Shown here piece after piece: positions 21,901-33,805 of a DNA stretch of 40,633 bases (the first letter of the stretch is position 1; each line of letters opens with the position of its first letter). The position numbers were made by a program, and so were the translations under genes. The DNA lies in the NCBI GenBank assembly GCA_033557835.1, contig JAWQRO010000382.1, positions 1-40,633 of the forward strand, read 5' to 3'. This DNA comes from Helochares maculicollis (Eukaryota > Arthropoda > Insecta > Coleoptera > Hydrophilidae). The notes under the pieces are model-generated. The model was not told the DNA's origin, made no database searches, and was given only the letters and a program-made list of their open reading frames with translations.

Positions 21901-22029
21901 ACTAAGCTTTCAATTATAAATTCCCAAAAACTTAAATATATTCTTTCAAGAGCTAAGCGAATTTGTAGGAAATGGTAAATATGGGTAAGCTATGGAAGAT
22001 GATTCCTTCTGTAGAGCAATAATTCGATT
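18991..22029. other. non-coding stretch with a GC-balanced part at about 19960-20780
   Basis: I find no supported gene. The longest ORFs (19726-20100 and 20295-20777, plus strand) lack motifs, and their residue composition looks unselected. The part around 19960-20780 is less AT-rich than its flanks and may be regulatory or an old repeat. A small direct repeat AGTTGTGCATTG occurs twice near 19347 and 19372. Confidence 0.35.
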
Positions 22030-22600
22030 GTAACCATTTTCCACTTGAAAGAATAGATTTCAAAAAGAGCAACATTTTTTTACAAAATAGTTATTTAGAT
22101 AAAAATATAGTTTCGTATACACTAAACAAGAATAAAAAGTTCTACAACAAAAATCACTTATAAATCCGAAATATTCCATTCAACAATCCAACAACACTAG
22201 CCTTTAATGCAATAACAAAAAGGTCATCAGTACTAATAACTACATTAAGCAAAATCAGCAAAAAGAACATAAACAACGAAGTCTATAAAATAAATTGCAT
22301 GGAATAGAATATAAAGATGTAAGATTTACATTCCAACCATAAATAGCATGGCTCAATCAACATAAATCTGACACCAACATAAAATCAAATAGTACAGTGT
22401 TAGCCGATCCCGAAAATAAATAAAATTATACGTTTGAATTCGAAAATGCAAAAATTCTAGAAATATGGTGAAACAGCTTAAGAAAACATCTTTAACTGAA
22501 AATGCTTGCAATAGTAAAAAAGAGATTACTGATCTATTCCACGAGAATGAATACATCTTCAGTTCTAAAGAGGTTTTATACAAAACGAATCTGTAATTAC
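22030..22600 (+). mobile_element. decayed retroelement 3' part with GIY-YIG-like endonuclease (Penelope-like)
   Basis: Translated fragments in shifting frames follow the order seen at the C-terminus of Penelope-like elements. There is a basic region, then NNEVYKINC (about 22276-22303), corresponding to the VYKIPC start of the GIY-YIG domain. A Y-I...T patch follows, then LNQHKSD (near 22352-22374), VLAD, YTFEFENAKILEIW (about 22420-22467) and ENACNSKKEITDLFHENEYIF (about 22497-22560), ending in a stop after KTNL. Multiple stops and frameshifts make it a fossil. Identification is by motif order from memory; a LINE carrying a similar tail is an alternative. Confidence 0.6.
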
Positions 22601-23216
22601 ATTATTCATTTCCTAGCATTAAGCACAGCAGGCTTACTATGAATTCCTTAAGTGTTGCAAAGCTAGTCAATTTTATGGTGCAAACACCAAGTACAGTACT
22701 AGAGACAAGATCGGCCATTTTTCTTAAAAATACTGCAGCGATGTTAAAGCTATTCTACAAATTTATTGCGTTTATAACATTTCGCTATTTACTAAAGTTA
22801 AAAAAAAATAAAAGCATTGCCTTTTAGATTAGTTTTTGAGATTTAACAATAGCGTCACTATATTTCAATACAAGGAAATTTTAAACTTTTAAATATCTAT
22901 ATTTCTTTAAATCATAATACTTACATAATACAACTAATACAGTGGTTTGAGTTTTGTATATTATAATATCAGTTCGGTGCATTTCGTGCGTTTTGTATTT
23001 TTGATCCGGTATTGCAATGACTAGTACATATAGTCTGTGGTAATAGTGCTTAGCTTTGTTTAACGCTAGGGACTCGGAGGAAACTGCCTAGGACTTTTCA
23101 ATTCCCACTAGTCAATAATCAACCTCGCAGCCGCGTGGGAAGAATTATGTCCTTTTGTGCCTGTCTCAGCAATAATATAACAAGGTAAAATAAATACATC
23201 CAGAGAATTGTTTTAT
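22601..23216. other. AT-rich non-coding stretch
   Basis: The 62-codon ORF at 22639-22827 has no motif. Nothing else is recognisable before the hairpin at 23218. Confidence 0.4.
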
Positions 23217-23217
23217 A

Positions 23218-23261
23218 AAAATACAGCCAGCCATGGATGGAGTCATGGCTGGCTGTGTTTT
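23218..23261. repeat. strong inverted repeat / hairpin
   Basis: The arms ACAGCCAGCCATG (23223-23235) and CATGGCTGGCTGT (23244-23256) are perfectly complementary across 13 bp, with an 8-nt spacer GATGGAGT. As RNA the stem extends outward through a U-G wobble and four A-U pairs to 18 bp. It could be a folded RNA element, a cruciform site or the centre of a small inverted-repeat transposon. It is shorter than a typical microRNA precursor. Confidence 0.7.
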
Positions 23262-23615
23262 GTGTATTTTATTCAACAAGCAGAATGCAACAAAGGACTC
23301 GAGAGTTCGCTACAAGAGCCGCGGTCGGTCTCTTGTATATTTTAATAAAACATATTTGTTGGCTGCAGAGATAAAATACGAAAACAAAAGGTATTAAAAC
23401 GTAAATAATGGAATATTTCAACCGCAGCCCAACACTTTTGCATGGCGGGAACTGGATCGTTTTCCTTTAATTTTTTTACTTCATTCGCCGGACGGGAGAG
23501 TTATTAAACTATTGATTTTATCAAAAAGGTATAAAGATTTTTTGTAAAAGCGTCGGTTCGGCAAGGTGAGACTTTTAAATGATACCCTCGAGAAAATTTA
23601 ATAACCACCCTCTCT
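23262..23615. other. non-coding stretch
   Basis: Mixed composition, no ORF or repeat recognised. Confidence 0.4.
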
Positions 23616-24110
23616 TTGACAGGATACATTTTGCCGGCGCAGCGCGACGCAAGGAAGTCATTAATATCGAAGTTTTTAGCAACATCTCATTATGCCTTCC
23701 TTGAAATTTATAACCAGCCAGCTCTTGTAATTTGCAGGCACTGACTTGCCGGTGGCAAAGGTATATTTAAACAATTGGGTAGACGGAGCTGTGTGACTCC
23801 GGCACAATCTGCTACCTCTTCACGTATCGCTGATTTTAAAGATTAATTAGCGTAATTAATAATCAAACAGGCTGTGCGTTACTATTGCAAATGCGAGCGC
23901 TGCACGTGTGTTTGACTTCATGCACAGCCGTGAATTAATAATGATTGTTTCAGGCTTTAGTCGCGAAATTTCGTTATGCAAAATTTTGCACCTCCATTCC
24001 GAAATTCATCAGCTCCACATGACATTTCGGAATGTGCCCTGAATTAATGGCTAAGCGCCAAGTGCTATGATACCCTTTTCGCTACTTCAAAGCACTATTA
24101 CGACACGCCA
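23616..24110. promoter_or_regulatory. candidate enhancer-like island with homeodomain and E-box motifs
   Basis: This non-coding island is more GC-balanced than the flanks. It carries a dense group of homeodomain-type cores (AGATTAATTAGCGTAATTAA, 23839-23858, followed by TAATC), a CACGTG E-box in GCTGCACGTGTG near 23900, and GTGAATTAATAATGA near 23930. No ORF runs through it. The clustering is what one expects of a developmental enhancer, but motif density alone is weak evidence. Confidence 0.35.
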
Positions 24111-24368
24111 GATATCCTACCAGACGTATCTATTATTATCGCGGCGCACATCCTCAACTAAAAACAATTAGAGAAAAAAGTTCCCTATCCATGTTTGTCA
24201 TTTTTATCTATCATCTAGACTCGTTAAGTCCCCTTGAAATAGTTCATGAGTGCGTTGTGCAAATAGGTGTTAATTCACAGCCGAAACTTATTTATTTAAG
24301 GAGGGAACATGACTTTCTCCGTTGAACGTCCGGCCGTACGACCAAAATACATTGCATAGAAAATTATA

Positions 24369-25636
24369 TGAGGAGTACAAATAAGTTTCCGCCGTTTTTT
24401 ATGAAAAAATGAATATTTATTGTAACAGAACGGTAGTTTAAGTTTATTCAAAGTATTCTCCATCACTAGCAACCACTTTTTCCCATCTCTCAGGCAGCAT
24501 TCGGATTCCACATCTGAAGAACTCCTTATCTTTTGAGGCTACCCACGTATCAACCCAATTTTTGGTATCTTTATATGTTGTGAACCGCTGCTCTGACACA
24601 GCATGTGCCATTGACCGGAACAGATAATAGTCGGATGGCGCTATGTCTGATGAATACGGTGGGTGAGGTAACACTTCCCAATCAAGTGTTTTCAAATAGT
24701 TTTTCACTGGAACCGCAACATGCACATGAGCATTATCATGGAGTAGAATTATTTTGTCGTGTCTAGAATAGTGTTGAGAGCGTTTTTCCTTTAGAGCACG
24801 GCTCAATCTCATCAATTGTGTTCGGTAGAGAGTTCCAGTGATTATTTCGCTCGAATTAAGCACCTCCTAATACACCACACCCAGCTGATCCCACCATATA
24901 CACAGTATGTTTTTTTCCATGAATATTTTGCTGTACATGTTGACGCGTGGCCAGGTTTTCCCCATGATTTTCATCTTTTTGTGTTGTCGTAATGTATCCA
25001 TTTCTCATCCCCGGTGACGATTCGATGTAAAAAACCTTTTTTTTTGCCTGGCTAGCAGTATTTCACTCATGCATAATCGGCGTTCAATATCTCTTGGCCT
25101 CAATTTGTATGGAACCCAATTTCCTTGTTTATGAATCATTTCTAATGATTTTAAACGATGTGAAACTGCTTGCTGAGTGACTTTTAATGTGAGAGCAAGT
25201 TCTTTTTGTGTTTGAGACGAATCTTTCTCCAATAATTCTTCCAATTCTGCATCTTCGTAAATTTTAGGCCTTCCACTGCGGTCTTTGCCTTCTACATTAA
25301 AATCACCGTGTTTAAACTTTTGAAACCACTCACGACACGTTCTCTCAATCAAAGCAGTTTCATTATATGCTTCTACAAGCAATCAATGCGCCTTACCTGC
25401 AGACTTTTTTTTAATTAAAGAAATAAATTAAAAGTTCCCGCAAATAACGTTTATTTGGTTCTAATGTAGATATTTTCAGCTCAAGTAAATTAATTTTACT
25501 AGCATGGAGTCACTAATATAGTAAGGTTATATTATTTTAGAACAAACAGGCTAATTTTTAAGCTGCTTATCATCTAACGAAAGCCGCGCCCTGCAACACT
25601 TTCCTTAAAACGGCGGAAACTTATTTGTACTCCTAA
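24369..25636 (-). mobile_element. full-length, inactive mariner (fourth complete lineage)
   Basis: The element is 1,268 bp with nearly perfect inverted repeats. AGGAGTACAAATAAGTTTCC then GCCGTTTT is found at 24371 and, in reverse, from 25634. TA duplications flank it (24367-24368 and 25637-25638). The terminal repeats differ only in the outermost bases, so the insertion is not very old although the gene is broken. Confidence 0.92.
24444..25420 (-). pseudogene. mariner transposase, broken by stops and frameshifts
   Basis: The N-terminal part has KSAGKAH, a TGA where Arg is expected (near 25383), LLVEAYNETALIERTCREWF, RSGRP, a second helix-turn-helix and WVPYKLRPRD. A frame change lies in the A-run after LLARQKKR (near 25040). 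The shifted frame then gives FLHRIVTGDEKWIHYDNTKR, a TGA, and KSWGKP. After another frame change, ILCIWWDQLGVVY is followed by TAG (near 24867). The C-terminal third is open: LLHDNAHVHVAV, SSDIAPSDYYLF, and the ending ASDGEYFE. All three catalytic Asp (GDE, HDN, APSD) are intact. The start codon is not evident. Confidence 0.9.
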
Positions 25637-25638
25637 TA

Positions 25639-26912
25639 GATAGGGATGTGTAGGATCTTTGGTGTATACTTAATATATTTAGAGTATATCTGTATATTGA
25701 TAATTTCGACAAGAATCGGTTAATTATATGAAGAATTATAGGAATAAAAGATTGAAGAAAACGCGAATAAAACGAGGAAAACGATTGCTGATAAAAATAA
25801 AACTGCATATTGTTATGTAATATGCGATATTTTAAAGAGCTGTTGTTATGAGAAGGCAGCTCAGCTTGATATTAGGCAAGAAAACGGCAATATTGGTTAT
25901 TTTCATGTAGTATTTATGAATACTAATATGTCACGAAGAGCTTGGCTTGTGTTTAAATGTGGTTTATTCGAGTTGGTACAAGTACAAGGTTTATGCGAGC
26001 GATATTTTTGTCGTATGTGCGTGATAAAGGAAGCGAAGTGCTATAAAAGGAAAACGACTGATTCTATGGAGTCGTTTCGTTTGTTCAATCGTTCGTGGCT
26101 GGTTACAGGTACCTACTTATTGTTCAATGTTATAAATAGCCATTGAATTACATTTTGCGTTCTAATTTTTGGGCGTTAACTATGGTATTTTTGGAGCACT
26201 GCCTTTATTAGCTTAAGGATTTCATTTCCATTATCTAGTTTTAGAGATAAGAAAAACAAGCGGGAAAATGTAGCTGCCCTTAATTCGTCGAATCGAATTG
26301 TTAGCTGTAGCTTCTCGATGCTAATTCTTCAAAGCAAGAATATCAAGAAAGATAGTTTATTTTCAATAAATTTAAGATTTATTTTGAATTTAGAAGCAGC
26401 ATTTTCAAAATTATGGTCTCGAACTATCACAACATTTAAGCGCCTGAGCTTACTAAGCTGACTAAGCTGACATTTTTATCACATCCAACTGAGGTACGTA
26501 TGAAGATAATCAGACTGCTTACTAGAAGAAATCTTTTTAGAAATAGAACAAGCGAATGTTTAATGAAAGCTTGTAGTATTACTGAAGTACAAAGCATCGA
26601 ATAACATAAGAGACAAAAGTAAGTATAGCTTGATTTAACGAGTTTTTAAAACATGCGTAACTTTAACTACAGCAAGACCTCAGACTTTGAAGCCTAGAAA
26701 TAATAAATTGCTTGTGCATAATTTCGTGTCAATATACTAATATATACAAGAGAATTTCCCAATGAAAAGTGTCAAAGTAAAAAATGTCTGAAGAATCTTT
26801 TTTGACGATGCAATCAAAAATAGGAAGAATGCTCGACAAAAAGTAAACTGAAATGGAATACTTTATGTAACAATTAAAGTTAGTTTATTCATTAATTTTG
26901 TGACAATTCTGT
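25639..26912. other. AT-rich non-coding stretch
   Basis: No gene or clear repeat. A short tandem ACTAAGCTG x2 occurs near 26455. The ORF at 25916-26146 is unsupported. Confidence 0.4.
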
Positions 26913-28165
26913 AAAAAACAGCCTGTTTCAAAATTAAGTTAAAGGAGTGGTAGATATAAGAAATAATATGCGATAGGTTTTTGTTTGCATTTTGGGCCAT
27001 AATTAGTAACCGAGATATTAATTATATGTGCATGTTAGGAACCACTGTTGGAATTCCTTATGACGTCGTCGGTCGAATACAGACGAATTTTATTGGTATT
27101 TTAAAGAATCATATTTTTGTTTACGCTTAAAGCATCTGCACTCAAAACTGACGAAATAATAATAAAAAAAGTAATCGTTGAAAAGAAATAAAGACGTGCG
27201 AAAAAAGTTAACAGCCCAATAAATTTCAATCGGAGAGGAAAAACAAGCGCCACATGTTTGGTCGGACTGCGTTCATTTCAATTTGTTTTTAATACATTAT
27301 TATTTACTATTATGTAACTAAACTTTTCTTTATGCTTTATTCAAAGGAAGAATCACCGGAACTTACTAAGCACGAAACAAAAAAATCATTTTATTGTAGA
27401 CAAGATGATAAAAATGAAAGCGGATGCTGATCAAAAAACGTAAAGCGCAATAAATTTACAACCACAGACGCATCAGAAGTGGTGCATGTTTTTCTGTCGT
27501 CGCTATAATATGAATTTGTACTATTGATTGTGATAAAAATTGACTATAGTCCATCGTATTTAAGTAACCATTGAATTTTTACGATAAAAAATGTCGACAA
27601 TTAAGATATTGTTTAGTTTACGATGTAACCACCCTTCTTGCGGCGGGAAAATAAAGCGATGTTCTGTCGAGGTCACGTTCGATCTCCAGTTCAAAAAACA
27701 ATAGGCTCGAATAAAAATTTAATTAAATGGTTATTAATGTGGTTTTTCCGTCTTTATGTTTTTAGGAAGGTTTTCTGTTCGTGAAATAATTTTATTTCGT
27801 GATTATGGCTTTGTTTTGATTCTGATGCGGTATTTTTATAGAGATAAAGGTGACGTTAGTTTGCGATGTTTGATGTAATTGTCTTTTTTGCGGTGGAAGA
27901 TAGTAATACAAAGCGATCTGTTTTCGAGGTCACGTTGTGTTTTAAATAATTCGAAAAACCGCAGAGCTATAAAATTTGACTTAAATAGTTGTTTATGTTC
28001 CTTTTCTGTTTCTCTTTAATAAGGACGGTTTTGCGTTTATGAAAATTTTCAACATTTTTATTTATACTTAAAAAATACTAGGTCGTGGTCACATTGCCGT
28101 TCTTAACATGTGGGTTAAGTATTGGAAATTAATTCTGCAGCACACTATATATAAAGTTTGTCATA
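26913..28165 (+). mobile_element. non-autonomous inverted-repeat element, copy 1
   Basis: It shares several long segments, in the same order and orientation, with 32167-33805. Shared phrases include GGTAGATATAAGAAATAATA, GTAACCGAGATATTAATTA, CAGACGAATTTTATTG, AGTAATACAAAGCGATC, CGAGGTCACGTT and GTGGGTTAAGTATTGGAAAT. The left end ACAGCCTGTTTCAAAATTAA is an imperfect inverted match to the right end (reverse reading TATAGTGTGCTGCAGAATTA). Inside are two diverged tandem units, each starting GTTTRCGATGT (about 27613 and 27860), with a GCGG(C/T)G(G/A) patch and GAGGTCACGTT. No ORF of note. Probably a MITE-like or Tc/mariner-unrelated DNA element. Confidence 0.65.
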
Positions 28166-31100
28166 CTTTACAGGGAATTTTTAAATATAAGTAAATCATG
28201 ACAATCACCTAATGCTGCTAAGCCCGGCAAAAAATAACTCCTTCATGGCCTAGTATTTAGAGTGCAAAAAATCAATGGACAATTAAAAGAGAGAAAACTT
28301 AAGGTAAACGCCGAAATGCCGAAAAGAAATCAATGAGTGACAACATATCAAATAGTGAACGATAATCATTTAAGTTTATTAACATCGTCATAGTTAAAAA
28401 GTCCAAAGAAAAGGATTGTTGCAGAGTGCCAACGGCTTACATCCACTGTTACCAAGAGAATGTAGTGCATAAAGCCTCTTCGTGGTGAAATATTTTGATG
28501 TTATCTAAAGTGGGAAGGACTCGAGATTCCGTATATTTTTGCTCCAGATTTTTTCTCCTGGGAATCTCATCTGAATATCGTCGAGATGCAATCCCAAGGC
28601 TCGAGCTGTTCTTGCGCCTGTAGCGTGCAAAACGAAATCCACCGTACACACACTCGCATGCAAATTAAGTAATATAATTCTTGCAGTTTTGCAACACTTA
28701 ACGCCGCATCTCAGTGAGCCGCGTGATTTATTTCATAGCCGCCTACTTGCAAATTAGCCAGTCTTTTCTTTGCTGCGTTAAGAGGAATCTGTCCGCCCTA
28801 AATAATCCGGATGGTTTCACGTTGAAATTTTTGCTAAGCCGGAACTGAAAATTTACGAGCAATAACGAAATAGATATTTTATAGGCATAAAGCTAAAAAT
28901 GGGAAATGAAAGTTTAGCATGTCCCAGTTTTAAGTAAGAAGTCACATCACACCAGGGAGGCTAATTGCCACTCCAGAGTCTGATGAAGTGTAGTGGGCTG
29001 ATGGATCAGAGAATCTTGCAAACTCCTACGTGATGAAAGAAAACATGTGGTGTGGTGTAGTAGTTTAATTTTCCGCATCAAAAAAAGGAAGGTGTCACCT
29101 GCACGAAGAAGATTTACAGAGGTGACTTCATTTGCATCCACGGGCTTGCGATTTATTGGGGCTAATACAAGAATTGGAACGCGTAGGTCGCCTTGTTCAA
29201 ATTGAACCATGGCAGGGGCTTAATTTACTGTCTCTCCTCTAACAATGGATGACATATTAAGGCTGTTATTGCCGTATATGTCTACCTACTGTGACAATTT
29301 TTCAACGCAACCAATCGGAATAAAAATCTTACCCTCGCTTTGCGTCACTTCATCTAGCTGCTCCTGGCCTTGTCTGACTTACCAGCTAAGTGCTTGCTTA
29401 GAACTATATTTCTTTTATGTCGAGCATTTTAGTATGCAAAAAACCCTGTTTATCTAGCAGGCGTTGCTTTAAGCTGAACCCGTCGTAAGTCCTTACATCA
29501 TGCATGAGAAAAATACATTTGTCCACCACCCACCACGCCTAAATTCCCCGACAAATTAATTAACAAAAAATTTAACGAGGATCAAAATTTTTTGATAAGA
29601 CTTCGTTGATGTAGCGTTGCATAAGGAGCTTGTGGCCGTACAGCGAAGGAGTTGGGTATTCTGTAGATGGTTGTTCCGTTTATTTGAAATGGGCAACCTG
29701 ATGAGATGGGCCAACCGGCCGTGGCTTCGGCCGGTGACCGGTTCTCAAGTTAATTCGTGCGTATAAATGCTGGCAGTAGTATTTTCCTTATCACATCACA
29801 TATAGAACGTCAGCCCTACCAAAAGAGAGGAAGAGTGATGCAAATTGGTGCGACCTGAATACATAAAAACTTACTTAATATATTAAACCTCTAATCTTAA
29901 TTCAATTTCGATGGTATCTTCGATGATGGAAAGCCGGAGCCGCCAGAGATTTTGACGGACGGCCACTGGAATAGGAGTGCATCTTTTCCTCACTTACAGT
30001 AGCGTCATTTTGTAACTATCGTCAATTTTTTCTAAGATTAATTGTTCTTAAGTTCTCCACCTATTGCACACATCAAGTTTAACCCACTAAAAACCTGTGA
30101 GGTACTTTGCCGTCAACTGCTTTTACTTAGTTGACGTTGACATTTGGAGGAATTTAGATCAGAATGCCGCCATGTTATTCTAACATTGTGGAAGCTGATG
30201 TGTCTGATTTGTTAACAATCAAATAAACAACTTGTAGACGACATTTATTGCACCTCTCCTTTTTATATTTCCATAGCAATTGTTTAAATGTTTGTAAATA
30301 TTATAACTACACTTTATTTTTCGACAAATCCATGAAAAAAATTTACTTTCAATTCTCGATCGAATGGAATCATGCATGCTTCCATGGTGCACAAACACTT
30401 CTATAATTAACCATAATAGCCGTTATACATATTCGAGATCTAAACAAAGAAAGGTCTGCACGACTTTTGCTTTACAAATCTCATTCCACAGCAGAAAAAG
30501 AGTTACTACGCCAGTCGAGAAGACTGCAGAATGCCCAGGTTTGCTCTGGCGTGCAGAATTCGCATTCCTATAAATATATACCGAAAGCGAGATGCGCCAG
30601 TTATGTATACAGATACATGCACCATACTTACTTACACCTGGAGGTAGTTGCTTGTTATTGCGAATGCTACGAGAGTTCTTTCGTTTTTTACGATTGGGAG
30701 TTATGTGCTCCGAAGAACAATATTATTGCTTCATTATGAATTGCATGTCATAACAAACAACTCTTGATGCATTATATTTCGTGCTGCAGAATTATAATCA
30801 GCATACAAATTCTTACAGTAGACAAATGCAATTCAGCCAGAAATATTCACTCTTATACCTAGTGAAGTCGTACTTAGCTTTATGTAGTAAAATACTAATG
30901 GTAAGTTATGAGTCAATTTGAAAAATGTTGGTGTGGTTTAAACCATCATCTTGGACATGTATAGTCTGAAATAATAATTATTAAACTTCTTGTGATAGCA
31001 ATAGAAATGCACATCTGGGTTTTTGATTATAATAATTTCAATAATAAGAAATATAAGTCGATATTTGTGAGACTTTGGCTTTGATAGATATTAAATCGTA

Positions 31101-31639
31101 CATTGCCATTTGAAAAACAAAGCATAATAAAGGAAAATTATTGAGAACATGAAAAATTACGATCTCGAGATTCGAAATTGTTTCGTTTTGAAGAGCCCTG
31201 AGCCTGTTTTGACAATTTTTACCATACTTTTCGTGTATGTCTGTCTGAACATGATAGCGAGAGTGTATATTGGGTAAGATTTCTGATTTTTTAAGAGATT
31301 TTAGCCAACCATGGCAAACGCATAGTAATTCTCAGTGTGGTGATAGCAAGGTGTAAATAAATCTCGCAAATTCCATTTAGAATTAAATAAAGTAATGAAT
31401 TTTACGTACCATTATATATGAAATTGCAACTGAAAATGCTTTATTAAAATAAGAATTTAGCTAAATTTAGAAATCCTTAGCACATTTTTGTGTAGTTTTA
31501 AATTCATACTAAAATATATGTCATGAAGGACACGTACAACATGAAAGTGTAGCATTCTAGCTTTTTAGGCTTTTATTTTATAATTATATAAAACCACTAG
31601 TGTTTTTTGCTTTACCTGCACAGAATTAAATTAAATCCC
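28166..31639. other. long non-coding stretch with GC-balanced patches
   Basis: No supported gene. Patches near 28480-28830, 28940-29220, 29640-29960 and 30480-30740 are less AT-rich. A GC-rich perfect stem ACCGGCCG-TGGCTT-CGGCCGGT lies at 29714-29735, and GTATAAATG 25 bases further on resembles a TATA box. Minus ORFs at 28449-28649 and 28947-29210 have no recognisable motif or splice context. Confidence 0.35.
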
Positions 31640-32166
31640 ACTTTATGCATTATATATTACAGTGCAAAATTAGAATTTTGGGGAAATGTCTGTAATTTAT
31701 TTTACAATAAATGAAAAACAAAACAATATAATTTATGCTCTTAATTGTATAGCGTATTGTTTCTTCGTGTTAAAAGCTAAAGATATTCTTACATTTAAAA
31801 ATAGGGCACATAATTCATCTCCAACATTACCGCCGCCTCCCCTAAAGAATGACAACTTTATTTGCAGAATTGGGTATTCAAGTTTCAAAATCAAAAATTG
31901 CTGATATATTGTTTGCATGTTAGAAAACAAGCTTAATATGTTAGCGGCTATACCCAAGGCTGCAGCTCTATTGATTCGATCAGGTCAAAATGTACTATTT
32001 ATTACTTCATGACAATCATTAAATATTGGATTTCATCAGAAGAAACCTACAGTGCAGTTGCTAGCAGGCCACTTTCCACACATTTACATAGCTCCGACAT
32101 AGTATGTATAATACAAAAATGAAAAAGATAACAAATAATCAAGAAAACGCTTAGATAAAACCTAGT
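31640..32166 (+). repeat. direct repeat A, left copy
   Basis: Nearly the same ~500-bp sequence recurs at 33806-34338. Shared runs include AATAAATGAAAAACAAA, GAATGACAACTTTATTTGCA, ATACCCAAGGCTGCAG, TTACTTCATGACAATC, AAACCTACAGTGCAGTTGCT and CAAATAATCAAGAAAAC. It ends at GTTATACA, exactly where the inverted-repeat element begins. ORFs are short and motif-free. Confidence 0.75.
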
Positions 32167-33805
32167 TATACAGTCTGCTTCAAAATTAAGTTACAAAACT
32201 TAAAGGGGTGGTAGATATAAGAAATAATAAGCAATAGGTTTTTGTTTGAATTTTGGGGCATATTTAGTAACCGAGATATTAATTACATGTACATGTTTGG
32301 AGCCACTGGCGGAATTCCCTAAGACGTCGTTGGTCGAAGACAGACGAATTTTATTGCTGTTTCAAGGAATTCCCTTCTTCTCTACACTTAATCCAGCTGG
32401 AGTCGAACAGATGAAATAATAATTTAAAAAATCCTTGTTGAAACGGAATATAGACAAGCCAAAAAAGTTAAGAGTCTTAAATTACAAACGAAGAGGAACG
32501 ACAAGGAGCACAAGTGTGGTCAATTTTTTACTAATATTTTCATTTCCATGTATTTTATTCATTATTTATGATTGTGCAAGTTCGTTAAACTAGAAAGGTA
32601 TAAGCTTTATTGAAAGAATGGAGTTTTTGTTAACATGTAAATCACCTGAACCCATTAAATACGTAATAACAAACAAACGTTCTTTCCATGGAGGCTAAAA
32701 TTATGTAAATGAAAGCGCATACTAAGCTACTCTCAAATCTACAAAAAAAAAACCGCTGCAATACATTACAACCACAGAGACAAGAGAAACTTCACTTGTT
32801 TATTAGCGTTTTTTATTTGATTCGGTATGTTAAATTCAACGCCAGCTAATAACATTAGCTTTTTATAATTATAACTATTTTACAATTTTCTTACGTAAAT
32901 TTGATATTTAACAATTTTTGCATAATTCCTAAAATTATTATAGTTTATTTGAAGTTCCCGCCTCCTAGAAGATCATTTGCCCCTTCTGTCGATATCTGTT
33001 AAGCCGGGTCACAAATTTATTCTTGTGCCTAGAATTTAAGTTGATTTAAATTTACAACTAAAAAGGTAAAATAAATGTAATTTGTTATTAACAAAGACGT
33101 ATTATTGTAATTTTGCACTGACTACTTTTCACTTTACAAATATGAATTAATTTGCGATACACGATATAATAACCTCTCTTGAGGCGAAAGATGATAACAT
33201 AAAGTGAAATTTTCGCAAGGTCACGCGCTGTCTTCTGCAACGCGCCTCAATAGAATTTTACTTTAATGATTGTTTATGTTCTTTTCTCTTTTTCTATTTC
33301 ATAAGAAAGGTTTTGCGTACATGAAAAAATTCAATTACGTGATTTTGACGGTAGTTTGCGATGTATGATGTAATCGTCTTTCTCGCGGCGGAAGATAGTA
33401 ATACAAAGCGATCTTTTTTCGAGGTCACGTTCTGTTTTAAATGTTTCGAAAAATCCGCAGAGCTACAACATTTGACTTCAATGGTTGTTTATGGTTTTTT
33501 CTGTTTCCCTTTGATAATTACGGTTTTGCGTTCCAGAAAAAATTATATCTCGATGAAGGATCTAACGACGTGTTTGATTGTGATGCCGATATTTTTCTAG
33601 CAATAATGGTGCTGTTGTGTTTGCATAATATTCTTTAACCCTGCAGAGTCTATCGGCATTATTTCAATTATGCCAGAAGTCTCAAATTAGCTAAATTTTC
33701 AACATTTCCATTTATACTTAGAAAATACCAGGTCATGATCACATTGGCGTTCTTAAGATGTGGGTTAAGTATTGGAAATTCTGCAACATCCTGTATATAA
33801 CTATA
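32167..33805 (+). mobile_element. non-autonomous inverted-repeat element, copy 2
   Basis: Longer relative of the element at 26913. The left end TATACAGTCTGCTTCAAAAT and the right end read in reverse, TATACAGGATGTTGCAGAAT, form an imperfect terminal inverted repeat. Two internal tandem units begin near 33147 and 33352, each with TTTGCGATRYAYGAT and AAGGTCACG or GAGGTCACG. It sits precisely between the two copies of direct repeat A. No transposase is encoded. Confidence 0.65.

Noticed and set aside
29714..29735. GC-rich stem followed by a TATAAA-like motif as a promoter
   Set aside because: No ORF or exon follows and 8-bp stems are common; not enough to call a promoter.
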